Below, in pieces: positions 35,262 to 43,989 of a stretch of DNA of 64,000 bases (the stretch's first letter is position 1; each line of letters begins with the position of its first letter). A program made the position numbers and the translations under genes. Source of the stretch: Bacteroidota bacterium (GTDB lineage Bacteria > Bacteroidota > Bacteroidia > Chitinophagales > Chitinophagaceae); contig JAEWKC010000020.1 of the NCBI GenBank assembly GCA_023386235.1, positions 5,771 to 69,770 on the forward strand. The letters are read 5' to 3'. Below the pieces are notes generated by a model. The model was not told the DNA's origin. It did no database searches and saw only the letters and a list, made by a program, of their open reading frames with translations.

Positions 35262-36371
35262 ATGAACAAAATAAAAATAACTCATCTACTTGCATTTGTG
35301 ATGCTGCTATTGATCAGCGCCGGTGCAGGCGCACAAACAATTACCTCAAAACAAAATGTAAAAAATATGGACAGGATAGCAGGCCTTACTTTTAAAGTGA
35401 ATGAAAACGTAACCCGCAAAAAAGTAAGTTTTAAAAACCGCTACGGAATAGCAGTATCAGGTGATTTGTACACACCGAAAAATACCGGTAATCAAAAATT
35501 GGCTGCAATCATATTGAGTGGCCCGTTTGGAGCAGTCAAAGAGCAATCCTCCGGTTTATACGCCAATGAAATGGCTTCAAGGGGATTTGTAACATTAGCG
35601 TTCGATCCCTCATTTACAGGAGAAAGCGGCGGAGAAGTTCGCAATGTTGGTTCGCCTGAAATTTTTACAGAAGATTTTAGTGCCGCCGTGGATTATGTTG
35701 GCTTGCTGCCTTCTGTTGACCGTAACCGTATTGGTGTTATTGGAATTTGTGGTTTGAGTGGTATGGCGCTAACCGCTGCTACAAGCGACAGCCGGATTAA
35801 AGCAGTTGCTACGGCCTCAATGTATGATATGTCGCGCAGCATTAGCCGTGGTTACAAAGACGGGTATACATTAGAACAGCGTAAAATGGTGATAGATTAT
35901 TTAAGCCAGCAGCGTTGGGCAGATGCAAGAAACGGTAAAGCTGCATTGGGGTTGCATGAAGTTCCGTTTGATGAAAAGGGTAACCTGGTAAAAGGCACAA
36001 GGATACTGCCTGAAACGCTTCCCAGCGATCCGGACCCTGTTTTAGCTGCTTTCTTTGATTATTACAAGACGCCAAGAGGTTTCCACCCAAGGTCCATTAA
36101 TTCTACAACGGCATGGACAGCTACTACACCCATGTCTTTCTTCAGCTTTCCGATGGCTGCAAATATTGAATTGATCTCACCCCGGCCTGTAATGCTGATT
36201 GCCGGTGAAAAGGCACATTCCCGGTACTATTCTGAAGATATTTATAAAATGGCTTCAGATCCTAAGGAATTAGTGATCGTTCCAAATGCGGGCCATGTGG
36301 ATCTATACGACAAAGTCGATGTGATTCCTTTCGACAAACTGGAAAGTTTCTTTACACAACATTTGAAATAA
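35262..36371 (+). CDS. Secreted alpha/beta hydrolase, dienelactone-hydrolase-like (Cys nucleophile)
   Basis: 369 residues. Signal peptide ending G-A-G-A-Q at residue 25. The nucleophile elbow is G-I-C-G-L-S-G with Cys163 in place of the usual Ser, as in dienelactone hydrolases and their YcjY-type relatives. The acid lies in the I-A-G-E-K strand and the His is His345 in N-A-G-H-V-D. Substrate unknown. A second copy, broken by a frameshift, is at 46884-47932. Follows the cyclophilin-like gene by 18 bases. Confidence 0.88.
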   Translation: MNKIKITHLLAFVMLLLISAGAGAQTITSKQNVKNMDRIAGLTFKVNENVTRKKVSFKNRYGIAVSGDLYTPKNTGNQKLAAIILSGPFGAVKEQSSGLYANEMASRGFVTLAFDPSFTGESGGEVRNVGSPEIFTEDFSAAVDYVGLLPSVDRNRIGVIGICGLSGMALTAATSDSRIKAVATASMYDMSRSISRGYKDGYTLEQRKMVIDYLSQQRWADARNGKAALGLHEVPFDEKGNLVKGTRILPETLPSDPDPVLAAFFDYYKTPRGFHPRSINSTTAWTATTPMSFFSFPMAANIELISPRPVMLIAGEKAHSRYYSEDIYKMASDPKELVIVPNAGHVDLYDKVDVIPFDKLESFFTQHLK

Positions 36372-36405
36372 AAATGTAGTAAACTTGTATAGCAATTTAT
36401 TTCAC

Positions 36406-36966
36406 ATGAGCCATCCAACTATTTTCAACCGTTTACAAAATGGGAAAACCATTTCTTTCTCCGATCCGGATTACCAACAGATTTCGCAGGCGTGCGCAGC
36501 TACTAAAAAGTTATTGATTGCTTTTAACAATGAAACCGATGCGCGGCAGCAACTGAAATTATTGTCTGAAATTACCGGCAAACAGGCCGATGAGAGCGTG
36601 GGCATTTTCACACCGTTCTCTATTAATTACGGGAAGAACCTGGTTTTGGGAAAGAATATATTTATCAATGCCAATTGTTCCTTTCTCGACCTGGGTGGCA
36701 TTACCATAGACGATGAGGTGCTGATCGCGCCGGGTGTGGTTATTTCTTCCGAAGGCCACCCAATAGCAGCAAATGAAAGACGGATGCTCACCGTGGCGCC
36801 CGTTCATATAAAAAGAAATGCGTGGATCGGCGCTAACGCCACTATTTTGCCCGGCGTGACTATCGGCGAAAATACCATAGTGGCTGCGGGCGCTGTGGTT
36901 TCCAAAGATGTTCCGGATAACGTGATCGTGGGCGGCGTTCCGGCAAAGGTTATTAAAGAGATTTGA
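36406..36966 (+). CDS. Sugar O-acetyltransferase (maltose/galactoside acetyltransferase type)
   Basis: 186 residues from ATG 36406 (a TTG at 36385 would add a non-family extension). N-terminal helical Mac domain, then left-handed beta-helix hexapeptide repeats such as I-D-D-E-V-L-I-A-P-G-V, and the C-terminal I-V-A-A-G-A-V-V-S-K-D-V-P-D-N-V-I-V-G-G-V-P-A-K. It acetylates a sugar or similar acceptor from acetyl-CoA in the cytoplasm. Third gene after the AraC-divergent promoter, and convergent with the second AraC gene. Confidence 0.92.
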   Translation: MSHPTIFNRLQNGKTISFSDPDYQQISQACAATKKLLIAFNNETDARQQLKLLSEITGKQADESVGIFTPFSINYGKNLVLGKNIFINANCSFLDLGGITIDDEVLIAPGVVISSEGHPIAANERRMLTVAPVHIKRNAWIGANATILPGVTIGENTIVAAGAVVSKDVPDNVIVGGVPAKVIKEI

Positions 36967-37003
36967 GTTCTTTAAAAAATCATTCATTTAAAAAATCGTC
37001 CAA

Positions 37004-37897
37004 TCAATTCATGCTCCTGTATTCATTGGGTGTAACGCCCACCTTTTGTTTGAACAGCCGGGTAAAATGTTGCGGGTATTTAAAACCCATTTCGTAAGCA
37101 ATTTCGCTTACTGATTTATTCAGGTGGAACATGCGTTCTTTAGCTACATCAATCACCTTTGCCTGGATGTATTCCTGCGCGGATTTGCCGGTTTCTTTTT
37201 TAATAAGGTCGCCAAAATAATTGGCTGATAAGTTCAGTGCATCCGCACAGTAAGCCACGGATGGCAAGCCGATGTTTTGTGGTTTATCTGAAGAAAAATA
37301 GCCATTCAGTAATTCTTCGAACCGTTCTAGAATACCTTTGTTTACAGTATCCCTGGTAATAAACTGCCTGTCATAGAAACGGGTGCAATAATTCAAAAAC
37401 AATTCAATGTTTGATACAATTAGCTGCCTGCTGTGTTTATCTATGGCGTGTTCCAATTCATATTCAATTTTTGAAAAGCAATCTAAAATAATCTGGCGTT
37501 CTCTTTCTGACAAGTGCAGGGCCTCATTTGACGCATAAGAAAAAAAGTTGTAGTCATTAATATTTTTACCGAGCGCAGTTCCATGCAACAGATCGGGGTG
37601 AAATACCAGGGCAATACCCTGCGGCTGGTAATAGGTGTCCCCATTTTCACCAATGACCTGTCCCGGCGCCAGAAAAATCAATGTGCCTTTCTGGTAATCA
37701 TAATTTTTTAGCCCATAGCGTAAATCGCCGCAAACAACTTTCTTCAAAAAAACCGTATAAAATCCATATTGCATCTTACTGAGTTTTCGCGGTTCTGCCT
37801 TATCTAAATGAACAACGCTTACCAGTGGGTGCAGGGTTTGATTTTTATTAAAAGTATTGTAATCATTTACCGTATCGAATTTTAAAATCTTATCCAT
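37004..37897 (-). CDS. AraC-family transcriptional regulator (second), probable activator of the 38-51 kb genes
   Basis: 297 residues: N-terminal cupin-type sensor (about 30-150, with G-T-L-I-F-L-A-P-G-Q) and C-terminal double HTH (about 195-297; S-V-S-E-I-A-Y-E-M-G-F-K-Y-P-Q-H-F-T-R-L-F-K). It is divergent from the unit starting at 38052. The gap contains two AGTAAT half-sites 21 bp apart, and the same pair recurs before two further units. AraC proteins bind such direct repeats two helical turns apart, so this is the best candidate for the common regulator. Confidence 0.92.
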   Translation of the reverse strand: MDKILKFDTVNDYNTFNKNQTLHPLVSVVHLDKAEPRKLSKMQYGFYTVFLKKVVCGDLRYGLKNYDYQKGTLIFLAPGQVIGENGDTYYQPQGIALVFHPDLLHGTALGKNINDYNFFSYASNEALHLSERERQIILDCFSKIEYELEHAIDKHSRQLIVSNIELFLNYCTRFYDRQFITRDTVNKGILERFEELLNGYFSSDKPQNIGLPSVAYCADALNLSANYFGDLIKKETGKSAQEYIQAKVIDVAKERMFHLNKSVSEIAYEMGFKYPQHFTRLFKQKVGVTPNEYRSMN

Positions 37898-37966
37898 CTT
37901 TTTTGATTTTTAATAATACAAATTTACACAAACATTCCCACCTGTTTTATTGAACGCCGGTCAATT

Positions 37967-38031
37967 AGTAATATTGGTAGAAGAAACAGTAATTGGTATA
38001 ACATCCTGCCTGAGTTTTGGACAGAACTTTG
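37967..38031 (+). promoter_or_regulatory. AraC-type tandem operator and promoter, copy A
   Basis: AGTAAT half-sites at 37967 and 37988 (21 bp apart; first one inside AGTAATATTGGT), then a GAACTTTG core at 38024-38031, whose CTTTG starts 39 bp after the second half-site. No -33 consensus, as expected for an activator-dependent promoter. Drives the gene at 38052. Confidence 0.7.
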
Positions 38032-38051
38032 CATAACAATTGTAATAGTAA

Positions 38052-38561
38052 ATGCTACGTCCTTTCATAATACCAATAAAATTATCCATACTTGTCGCAT
38101 TCCTGGTGTTTAGCATCACGGGATGCGCGCAACAAAATCAAAATTCAAAAATAAACATGCAAACTTCAAACAATAAAAATGACGAAGCGCAGGTACTGGC
38201 ATTGGTTCGTCAGTTTACACAATGGATGATTGACAGGAACACGGCTGAAATGAATAAAATAGTCGATAAAAATTTCACACTCACGCACATCACAGGATAT
38301 GTGCAGCCCAAACAAGAATGGTTTGAAGAGATCGAAAAAGAAAGCATGAAATACTATTCCTATAAAGAAGTAAAAACATCGGTGAAAATAAATGGAAGCC
38401 AGGCGGAGTTTGTTGGCCAAAACCTGCTGGATGCCCGCATTTGGGGTTCGCGAAACAACTGGCGGCTGCAGCAAACCATGCAACTGGAAAAACGGAACGG
38501 CAATTGGATGATACTCAAATCAGTCGCCACCACTTTTTTAAAAAATCATTATTCAAAATAA
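38052..38561 (+). CDS. Exported NTF2-like (DUF4440/SnoaL-like) lipoprotein
   Basis: 169 residues: lipobox S-I-T-G-C near residue 25, then a cone-shaped NTF2 fold: helix A-L-V-R-Q-F-T-Q-W-M, D-K-N-F-T-L-T-H-I-T-G-Y, and C-terminal W-R-L-Q-Q-T-M-Q-L-E-K-R-N-G-N-W. Such domains bind or isomerise small molecules. First gene under operator copy A. Two more NTF2-like genes lie in the same region (43381 and 45161). Exact activity unknown. Confidence 0.85.
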   Translation: MLRPFIIPIKLSILVAFLVFSITGCAQQNQNSKINMQTSNNKNDEAQVLALVRQFTQWMIDRNTAEMNKIVDKNFTLTHITGYVQPKQEWFEEIEKESMKYYSYKEVKTSVKINGSQAEFVGQNLLDARIWGSRNNWRLQQTMQLEKRNGNWMILKSVATTFLKNHYSK

Positions 38562-38572
38562 AACATTTAAAT

Positions 38573-39679
38573 ATGAAAGCAAGACAACAACAAAGCAGGC
38601 GCAATTTTTTAAGAGCAGGTACATTATTAGGCACAGCCGTTTTTGCAGCTCCTGCTATTTCATTGGGAAATTCCGCAAAGAAAGATATGCCATCTGATGC
38701 TACTATTTCAAAGACGCGCACTTTAGGTTCGGGCAGCGCTGCTATGAGCGTAAGCGCCCTGGGCCTGGGTTGCATGGGCATGACCTATCACCGCAGTTTT
38801 ATTCCCGAAAAAAAATACATGATTGATCTATTAAGAAAGGCGGTAGCAATGGAGGTCAATTTTTTTGATACTGCCGAGGTGTATGGGCCGATTACTAATG
38901 AAGTGCTGGTGGGTGAAGCGCTTCAGCCTTTTAAAGGGAAAGTACAGATTGCTACAAAATTTGGCTTTAAAGATGGCAAAGGGTCCGCAGGATTTGACAG
39001 CAGGCCCGAAAGAATAAAACTGGTTGTTGAAAACTCTTTGAAAAATTTAAGGGTAGATGCAATCGACCTGTTATACCAGCACCGTGTGGACCCGAACGTG
39101 CCTATTGAAGATGTGGCGGGTACGGTAAAAGATCTGATCAAAGCCGGCAAGGTAAAACACTTCGGGTTGAGCGAAGCGAATGCAGAAACTATCAGGAAAG
39201 CGCATGCCGTGCAGCCGGTAACCGCCCTGCAAAGTGAATATTCTTTAATGACAAGGGAGCCTGAAAACGATGTGATAAAAGTTTGTGAAGAACTGGGGAT
39301 CGGCTTTGTGCCTTACAGCCCTTTAAGCCGCGGCCTGTTGACAGGCATGATCAATCAGAATACAAAATACAACGCCGCAAATGATAACCGGCCCACGCTG
39401 CCACGTTACCAGCCGGATGCCATTAAAGCTAATTGGGTAATGATCGATACGTTAGCGAAATTTGGAAATCAACGGGGCTTAACACCGGCGCAGGTTGCAT
39501 TGGCCTGGTTGCTGGCGCAGAAACCGTTTATCGTTCCTATACCCGGCACTACAAAACTTGCACATTTGCAGGAAAACCTCCGGGCAGCGGATTACGAATT
39601 TACACCGCAGGAATTACAAGATCTTACAGCAAAATTATCGGCTATCAAAATCACCGGCGGCCGTCACCCGTTTACATAG
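38573..39679 (+). CDS. Tat-exported aldo/keto reductase
   Basis: 368 residues from the ATG at 38573, 11 bases after the previous stop. An upstream in-frame start inside that gene was rejected because the Tat signal S-R-R-N-F-L-R-A-G (8-16) is clearly N-terminal. The catalytic tetrad is present: Asp99 and Tyr104 (F-F-D-T-A-E-V-Y-G), Lys129 (A-T-K-F-G) and His170 (Y-Q-H-R-V-D). It reduces carbonyls with NADPH. The Tat signal implies that it works outside the cytoplasm with a tightly held or locally supplied cofactor, which is unusual. Confidence 0.92.
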   Translation: MKARQQQSRRNFLRAGTLLGTAVFAAPAISLGNSAKKDMPSDATISKTRTLGSGSAAMSVSALGLGCMGMTYHRSFIPEKKYMIDLLRKAVAMEVNFFDTAEVYGPITNEVLVGEALQPFKGKVQIATKFGFKDGKGSAGFDSRPERIKLVVENSLKNLRVDAIDLLYQHRVDPNVPIEDVAGTVKDLIKAGKVKHFGLSEANAETIRKAHAVQPVTALQSEYSLMTREPENDVIKVCEELGIGFVPYSPLSRGLLTGMINQNTKYNAANDNRPTLPRYQPDAIKANWVMIDTLAKFGNQRGLTPAQVALAWLLAQKPFIVPIPGTTKLAHLQENLRAADYEFTPQELQDLTAKLSAIKITGGRHPFT

Positions 39680-39782
39680 CCACAGCAGGCAACTAAATGA
39701 GGATCCTTACATCCTTGGTTGCCAACGGCAGTGCATAGTATGGCGTAATACTTGTGACGATTAGAATATCAAAAACAAAATC

Positions 39783-40298
39783 ATGCATAAATTATTTCTG
39801 CTATCAATGATCGTCTTTGCTTTATCGTGCAACGAAAATAATGTCGAGAAGCAACAGCCGGTTACAAATACTAAAACAGCAAATATGGATACTACAACTG
39901 AATACACAAGCCTTTTTCCCAGGGGAAATAAGGTATCTGCTGACTGGTTCGTGGGCGATGCATTTCTCACGCCGCTTTTGGTAAAAGATAAAAACAATGA
40001 ATATTCCATCGGTAGTGTAACGTTTGAGCCGGGCGCCAGGACTAACTGGCACACGCACCCTAAAGGACAGGTGTTAATTGTAACCGAAGGCAACGGCCTT
40101 TACCAGGAAAAAGGCAAAGCCGCGCGGCCAATTCGCAAAGGCGATGTAGTGAATATTCCCGAAGATGTAGAACACTGGCATGGCGCATCAGCAAACAGCA
40201 AAATGGTGCACATTGCCATCACCAATTACAAAGGGGAAGAACAGGTAAAATGGCTGCAACCTGTTTCGGAAGCAGAGTTTAAGTCGGCAAATAATTAA
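39783..40298 (+). CDS. Cupin-domain lipoprotein
   Basis: 171 residues; lipobox F-A-L-S-C with Cys16. One cupin barrel with metal motif 1 W-H-T-H-P-K-G-Q and motif 2 P-E-D-V-E-H-W-H-G-A. Close paralogue of the cupin at 50316: both share the G-A-R-(T/S)-N-W-H, Y-Q-E-K-G and E-H-W-H-G-A-S-A segments. Cupins of this type are often linked with carboxymuconolactone-decarboxylase proteins, as here. 103 bases separate it from the previous gene; this small gap shows no clear promoter. Confidence 0.9.
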   Translation: MHKLFLLSMIVFALSCNENNVEKQQPVTNTKTANMDTTTEYTSLFPRGNKVSADWFVGDAFLTPLLVKDKNNEYSIGSVTFEPGARTNWHTHPKGQVLIVTEGNGLYQEKGKAARPIRKGDVVNIPEDVEHWHGASANSKMVHIAITNYKGEEQVKWLQPVSEAEFKSANN

Positions 40299-40303
40299 AA
40301 CTA

Positions 40304-41224
40304 ATGCATATGAAAATTAAAAACATCATACGCCTGAAACCTATGCTCCTCTTCATTTTAATGGTAGCAGGCATTACATTAAAAGCACAAACAACGCCCG
40401 ATACAGCTACAAAAAAGAAGTACCAGGCAAAGCCTCCGCAAACACAAAAGTTCGGGGCAGATGCGTTTAAAAAAAATGAAAACACCGTTATTCGCTGGAC
40501 GGGAAACGGCGGTTTCTTCATTAACAGCAGGGGCACAACGGTTATGATTGACCCGCTGCTGAAAGGATTTGATATGCCTTTATTGATTGAAATGCCTATT
40601 CAGCCTTCCGACGTTCCGCGGCTGGATGCAGTACTGATAACGCATAGCGATAATGATCATTTTAGTATTCCCACACTTACTGAATTAGCGCCACGCACAA
40701 AGGAATTCCACTCTACCCTGTATGTTGATTCGTTGATGAAAAATAAAAACTTTCCATCTTTCGGTCACAATATAGGCGATACATTCTTTGTAAATAATTT
40801 GAGAATTGTTGTAACGCCGGCTGATCATGACTGGCAAAACGACTTACCCGAAAAAAGCGAAAGGCATTTTAAAAAAGAAGATTTTGCAGGCTTTTGGCTT
40901 GAAACTCCTGATGGAAGTATTTGGGCGCAAGGCGACTCCAGGTTGATGGACGAACATCTGAAATTAAAAACGCCTGATGCCATATTGTTTGACTTTTCTG
41001 ACAGTGAATGGCATTTTACTTTTGAAGGAGCGTTGAAAATTGCCGCCGCCTATCCCAATACTCCGCTTTTATTATCTCATTGGGGAACAGTGGATGCACC
41101 TGATTTTACGCCCTTCAACGCAGATCCGGAAAAACTTTTGAAGCATGTTGTTAACCCGGGCAGGGTGGTGATCCTGGCGCCGGGAGAACCTTATATATTA
41201 AAACTACTTCACAGCAATAAATAA
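40304..41224 (+). CDS. Exported metallo-beta-lactamase-fold hydrolase
   Basis: 306 residues (ATG 40310 is an equally good start). Signal peptide ending L-K-A-Q near residue 32. UlaG/MBL-type metal motif in L-I-T-H-S-D-N-D-H-F-S, with further ligands in T-P-A-D-H-D-W and L-L-S-H-W-G-T. Hydrolyses an ester, lactone or phosphodiester bond; substrate unknown. Starts 5 bases after the cupin gene. Confidence 0.86.
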   Translation: MHMKIKNIIRLKPMLLFILMVAGITLKAQTTPDTATKKKYQAKPPQTQKFGADAFKKNENTVIRWTGNGGFFINSRGTTVMIDPLLKGFDMPLLIEMPIQPSDVPRLDAVLITHSDNDHFSIPTLTELAPRTKEFHSTLYVDSLMKNKNFPSFGHNIGDTFFVNNLRIVVTPADHDWQNDLPEKSERHFKKEDFAGFWLETPDGSIWAQGDSRLMDEHLKLKTPDAILFDFSDSEWHFTFEGALKIAAAYPNTPLLLSHWGTVDAPDFTPFNADPEKLLKHVVNPGRVVILAPGEPYILKLLHSNK

Positions 41225-41230
41225 ATTATT

Positions 41231-42286
41231 ATGCAGCACAAAAGAAATATTTTAAAAGTCATTTCACTTTTGTTTTCACTATTAATTTTTATTACGATGA
41301 GCGCCCAATCTTCAAAAACAGATGCTATAACAAGCGCACAGCAAGCTCTTGTTGCAGTTTCCGCCACAACAGCCGTGGGTGATATACCGCAATTAAAGCC
41401 GCAATTACATACAGCACTGGATGCAGGAGTCACTATCAATGAAATAAAAGAAGCGCTCACGCAATTATATGCTTATGCAGGATTCCCGCGCAGCCTCAAT
41501 GCCCTCAACGCTTTTAAAGAAATAGTAGAAGACAGAAAGGCAAAAGGAATAAAAGATGTAGAGGGGAAGAAAATAATTGTAGAAAACAACGCGAAAGACA
41601 AATACGAGCAGGGACGGAAAGTGCTGGAACAATTAACTAAAACGCCGCAAGCGAAGCCTGCGCCGGGTTTTGGAGAGTTCGCACCGCGCATTGATGCTTT
41701 TCTAAAAGAGCATTTATTTGCTGATGTGTTTGCAAGCGATGTGCTGAGCCACCAGCAACGGGAATTGGTTACCATTTCTGCATTAGCAGCTATGACGGGA
41801 ACGGAAGCACAATTAAAGTCGCACCTGGAGATGGGAAAAAATACAGGGATTACAGGCGAACAACTAATCGCTGTTTCAGAAATCATTGAAAAAGTGGTCA
41901 ACAGAACGCAGGCGAATAAAATGCGTGCGTTGTTATCCGTGGCTCAAAAGCCTTTGATAGCAAGCGATATGCTGGTACGCATCTCCGAAATAGAAGTAGT
42001 GCCTGAACACCTGCAAGAATATTTAGCTTTTGCAAAAGAAGTAGGCGCCACGTCCGTTCGCGAAGAACCCGGCGTGATCTGCATTTATCCCATGCAGCAA
42101 AAAAGAAATGAAAATGCTATCAGGATACTGGAAATATATTCCAGCCAGGAAGCCTATCAATCACATATCAAATCGGCCCATTTTCAAAAATATAAAACAG
42201 GCACACCGCACATGGTTAAATCGCTGGACCTGGTTGATATGAACGCTTTAGACCCAGAAGCAATGAATATAATTTTTAAAAAATGA
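41231..42286 (+). CDS. Exported double carboxymuconolactone-decarboxylase-like protein fused to an ABM monooxygenase domain
   Basis: 351 residues. Signal peptide 1-26, two CMD/AhpD-like helical units (about 36-105 and 150-235, with Y-A-Y-A-G-F-P-R-S and R-E-L-V-T-I-S-A-L-A-A) and a C-terminal antibiotic-biosynthesis-monooxygenase domain (about 247-340; S-E-I-E-V-V-P, E-E-P-G-V, and S-H-I-K-S-A-H-F). ABM domains of the YgiN type oxidise quinols. No C-x-x-C pair, so not an AhpD peroxidase. The paralogue at 49565 has only the CMD part. An exported CMD-ABM fusion suggests successive steps on one aromatic or quinone-like substrate. Confidence 0.87.
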   Translation: MQHKRNILKVISLLFSLLIFITMSAQSSKTDAITSAQQALVAVSATTAVGDIPQLKPQLHTALDAGVTINEIKEALTQLYAYAGFPRSLNALNAFKEIVEDRKAKGIKDVEGKKIIVENNAKDKYEQGRKVLEQLTKTPQAKPAPGFGEFAPRIDAFLKEHLFADVFASDVLSHQQRELVTISALAAMTGTEAQLKSHLEMGKNTGITGEQLIAVSEIIEKVVNRTQANKMRALLSVAQKPLIASDMLVRISEIEVVPEHLQEYLAFAKEVGATSVREEPGVICIYPMQQKRNENAIRILEIYSSQEAYQSHIKSAHFQKYKTGTPHMVKSLDLVDMNALDPEAMNIIFKK

Positions 42287-42293
42287 AATAATT

Positions 42294-43346
42294 ATGCAAA
42301 CGAAAAACGTAAAAGCTATCGGCACTGAAGCTGCCGACGCTCCTTTGAAACCGATGGACATTCAGCGCAGGGAATTATTACCCAATGATGTTGAAATAGA
42401 AATTTTGTATTGCGGCATTTGCCACTCCGACCTGCATTCCATCCACAACGATTGGGGCGGAAGCGCCTATCCCATGGTGCCGGGACATGAGATCGTGGGA
42501 AAAGTAATTGCAGTTGGCGACAAGGTTACAAAGTTCAAAATTGATGATGTAGCAGGGATCGGTTGTATTGTAGATAGCTGCCGCCATTGCCATCAGTGCG
42601 AAGAAGGTGAAGAACAATTTTGTGAAAATGGCTGGACGGTTGTGTTTAACGGCAAGGATAATATTTCCGGCGGTTCAACCTATGGCGGCTTTTCTGAAAA
42701 AATTGTTTGCGATGAAAACTATGTGGTACACGTACCGGAAAAATTAGACCTGAAATCTGCCGCGCCCATCCTTTGCGCCGGTATCACGGTGTACTCGCCA
42801 TTGAAACATTGGGGAGCCGGCCCGGGTAAAAAAGTCGGCATTATTGGTATGGGCGGATTGGGCCACATGGCCATCAAAATTGCCAAAGCTATGGGTGCAC
42901 ACGTCACTGTGTTCAGTACTTCGCCATCAAAAAGTGAAGATGCCAAAAGACTGGGCGCTGATGAAATAGTGATTTCAACCGATGCCGCTCAAATGAAAGC
43001 GCAGAAAGGTTATGATATGATTCTGGATACGGTGTCAGCCAAACATAATGTGGATACTTACCTGCATTTATTAAAGGTTGATGGCTCGCTGGTAATGGTA
43101 GGCCTGCCGAATGAGCCGCTGGAAGTGGGTGCATTCAACCTGGTGCACGGAAGAAAAAGTTTTTCCGGTTCCAATATCGGTGGTATTCGTGAAACACAGG
43201 AGGTGCTTGACTTCTGCGCCAAACATGGCATCACGGCAGATGTGGAATTGATCTCCACAAATGAGGTTAACGAGGCAATGGACAGGCTGCAAAAAAATGA
43301 TGTGAAATATAGGTTTGTGGTAGATATGAAAACGCTGGGGGATTAA
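42294..43346 (+). CDS. Zinc-dependent alcohol dehydrogenase, YahK/cinnamyl-alcohol type
   Basis: 350 residues, no signal peptide. Catalytic zinc site C40-G-I-C-H-S-D-L-H with G-H-E (64-66), structural zinc cysteines 96, 99, 102 and 110, and Rossmann motif G-I-G-M-G-G-L-G-H. NADP(H)-dependent reduction of aldehydes. It is the cytoplasmic partner in a unit otherwise full of exported enzymes. Seven bases after the CMD-ABM gene. Confidence 0.94.
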   Translation: MQTKNVKAIGTEAADAPLKPMDIQRRELLPNDVEIEILYCGICHSDLHSIHNDWGGSAYPMVPGHEIVGKVIAVGDKVTKFKIDDVAGIGCIVDSCRHCHQCEEGEEQFCENGWTVVFNGKDNISGGSTYGGFSEKIVCDENYVVHVPEKLDLKSAAPILCAGITVYSPLKHWGAGPGKKVGIIGMGGLGHMAIKIAKAMGAHVTVFSTSPSKSEDAKRLGADEIVISTDAAQMKAQKGYDMILDTVSAKHNVDTYLHLLKVDGSLVMVGLPNEPLEVGAFNLVHGRKSFSGSNIGGIRETQEVLDFCAKHGITADVELISTNEVNEAMDRLQKNDVKYRFVVDMKTLGD

Positions 43347-43380
43347 TTACTTTTATAAAGATGTCAAAATCTTATTAACA

Positions 43381-43899
43381 ATGAAATCAATAACAACTCT
43401 TTTATTTACTTTATTAGCCACCTTAACCTTCGCACAAAAAATGGAAAAGAATATCATCGAACAACGTCTGCAAACCATCGAAGATAAAATGGCTATTAAA
43501 AATGTGGTGGACGAATTTTCTAACCTTGCTGACACTAAAGAAATTGATAAGCAGGTATTGCTTTTTACTGAAGATGGTGTGGTGGTATCTGTTTCCAACG
43601 GCAAGCCTGCAGCGCCTTTAAAAGGCCGTCAACAATTGAAACAGGCTTTTTCGGGTTTCCTGAGTAACTTTCATACGGTGTACCACCAGAACGGCCAACA
43701 GACAATTGACCTACACGGCGACAAGGCAGAAGCCACCAGCTATTGTAATGTGATATTAGTGGGGAAACAGGATGGCAAAGAAATGAAAACTACGATGTAC
43801 ACCATTTACAAAGATGTTTTTGTGAAGCAAAATGGCAGGTGGTTGATTAAGCACCGCACATCCAACTTTGTTCATCGTGAAGTGGAAGAAGTGAAATGA
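43381..43899 (+). CDS. Exported NTF2-like (SnoaL-like) protein
   Basis: 172 residues. Short signal peptide M-K-S-I-T-T-L-L-F-T-L-L-A-T-L-T-F-A-Q, then an NTF2/SnoaL fold (A-I-K-N-V-V-D-E-F-S-N-L-A-D and D-G-V-V-V at the pocket, C-terminal N-G-R-W-L-I-K-H-R-T). Last gene of the unit that starts at 38052; a terminator follows. Confidence 0.87.
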   Translation: MKSITTLLFTLLATLTFAQKMEKNIIEQRLQTIEDKMAIKNVVDEFSNLADTKEIDKQVLLFTEDGVVVSVSNGKPAAPLKGRQQLKQAFSGFLSNFHTVYHQNGQQTIDLHGDKAEATSYCNVILVGKQDGKEMKTTMYTIYKDVFVKQNGRWLIKHRTSNFVHREVEEVK

Positions 43900-43919
43900 T
43901 CTGTATTCATTCAGTATTC

Positions 43920-43953
43920 ATCCGCAGGAGGTTAAAATCTCTTGCGGATTTTC
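43920..43953 (+). terminator. Terminator between convergent units
   Basis: ATCCGCAGGAG / CTCTTGCGGAT, 11 pairs including one G-U, 8-base loop, then TTTT. Sits between the NTF2-like gene (stop 43899) and the convergent oxidoreductase (stop 43990). Confidence 0.75.
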
Positions 43954-43989
43954 ATTTCATTATAATCACTTCTTTCGGGACAATAAGTG

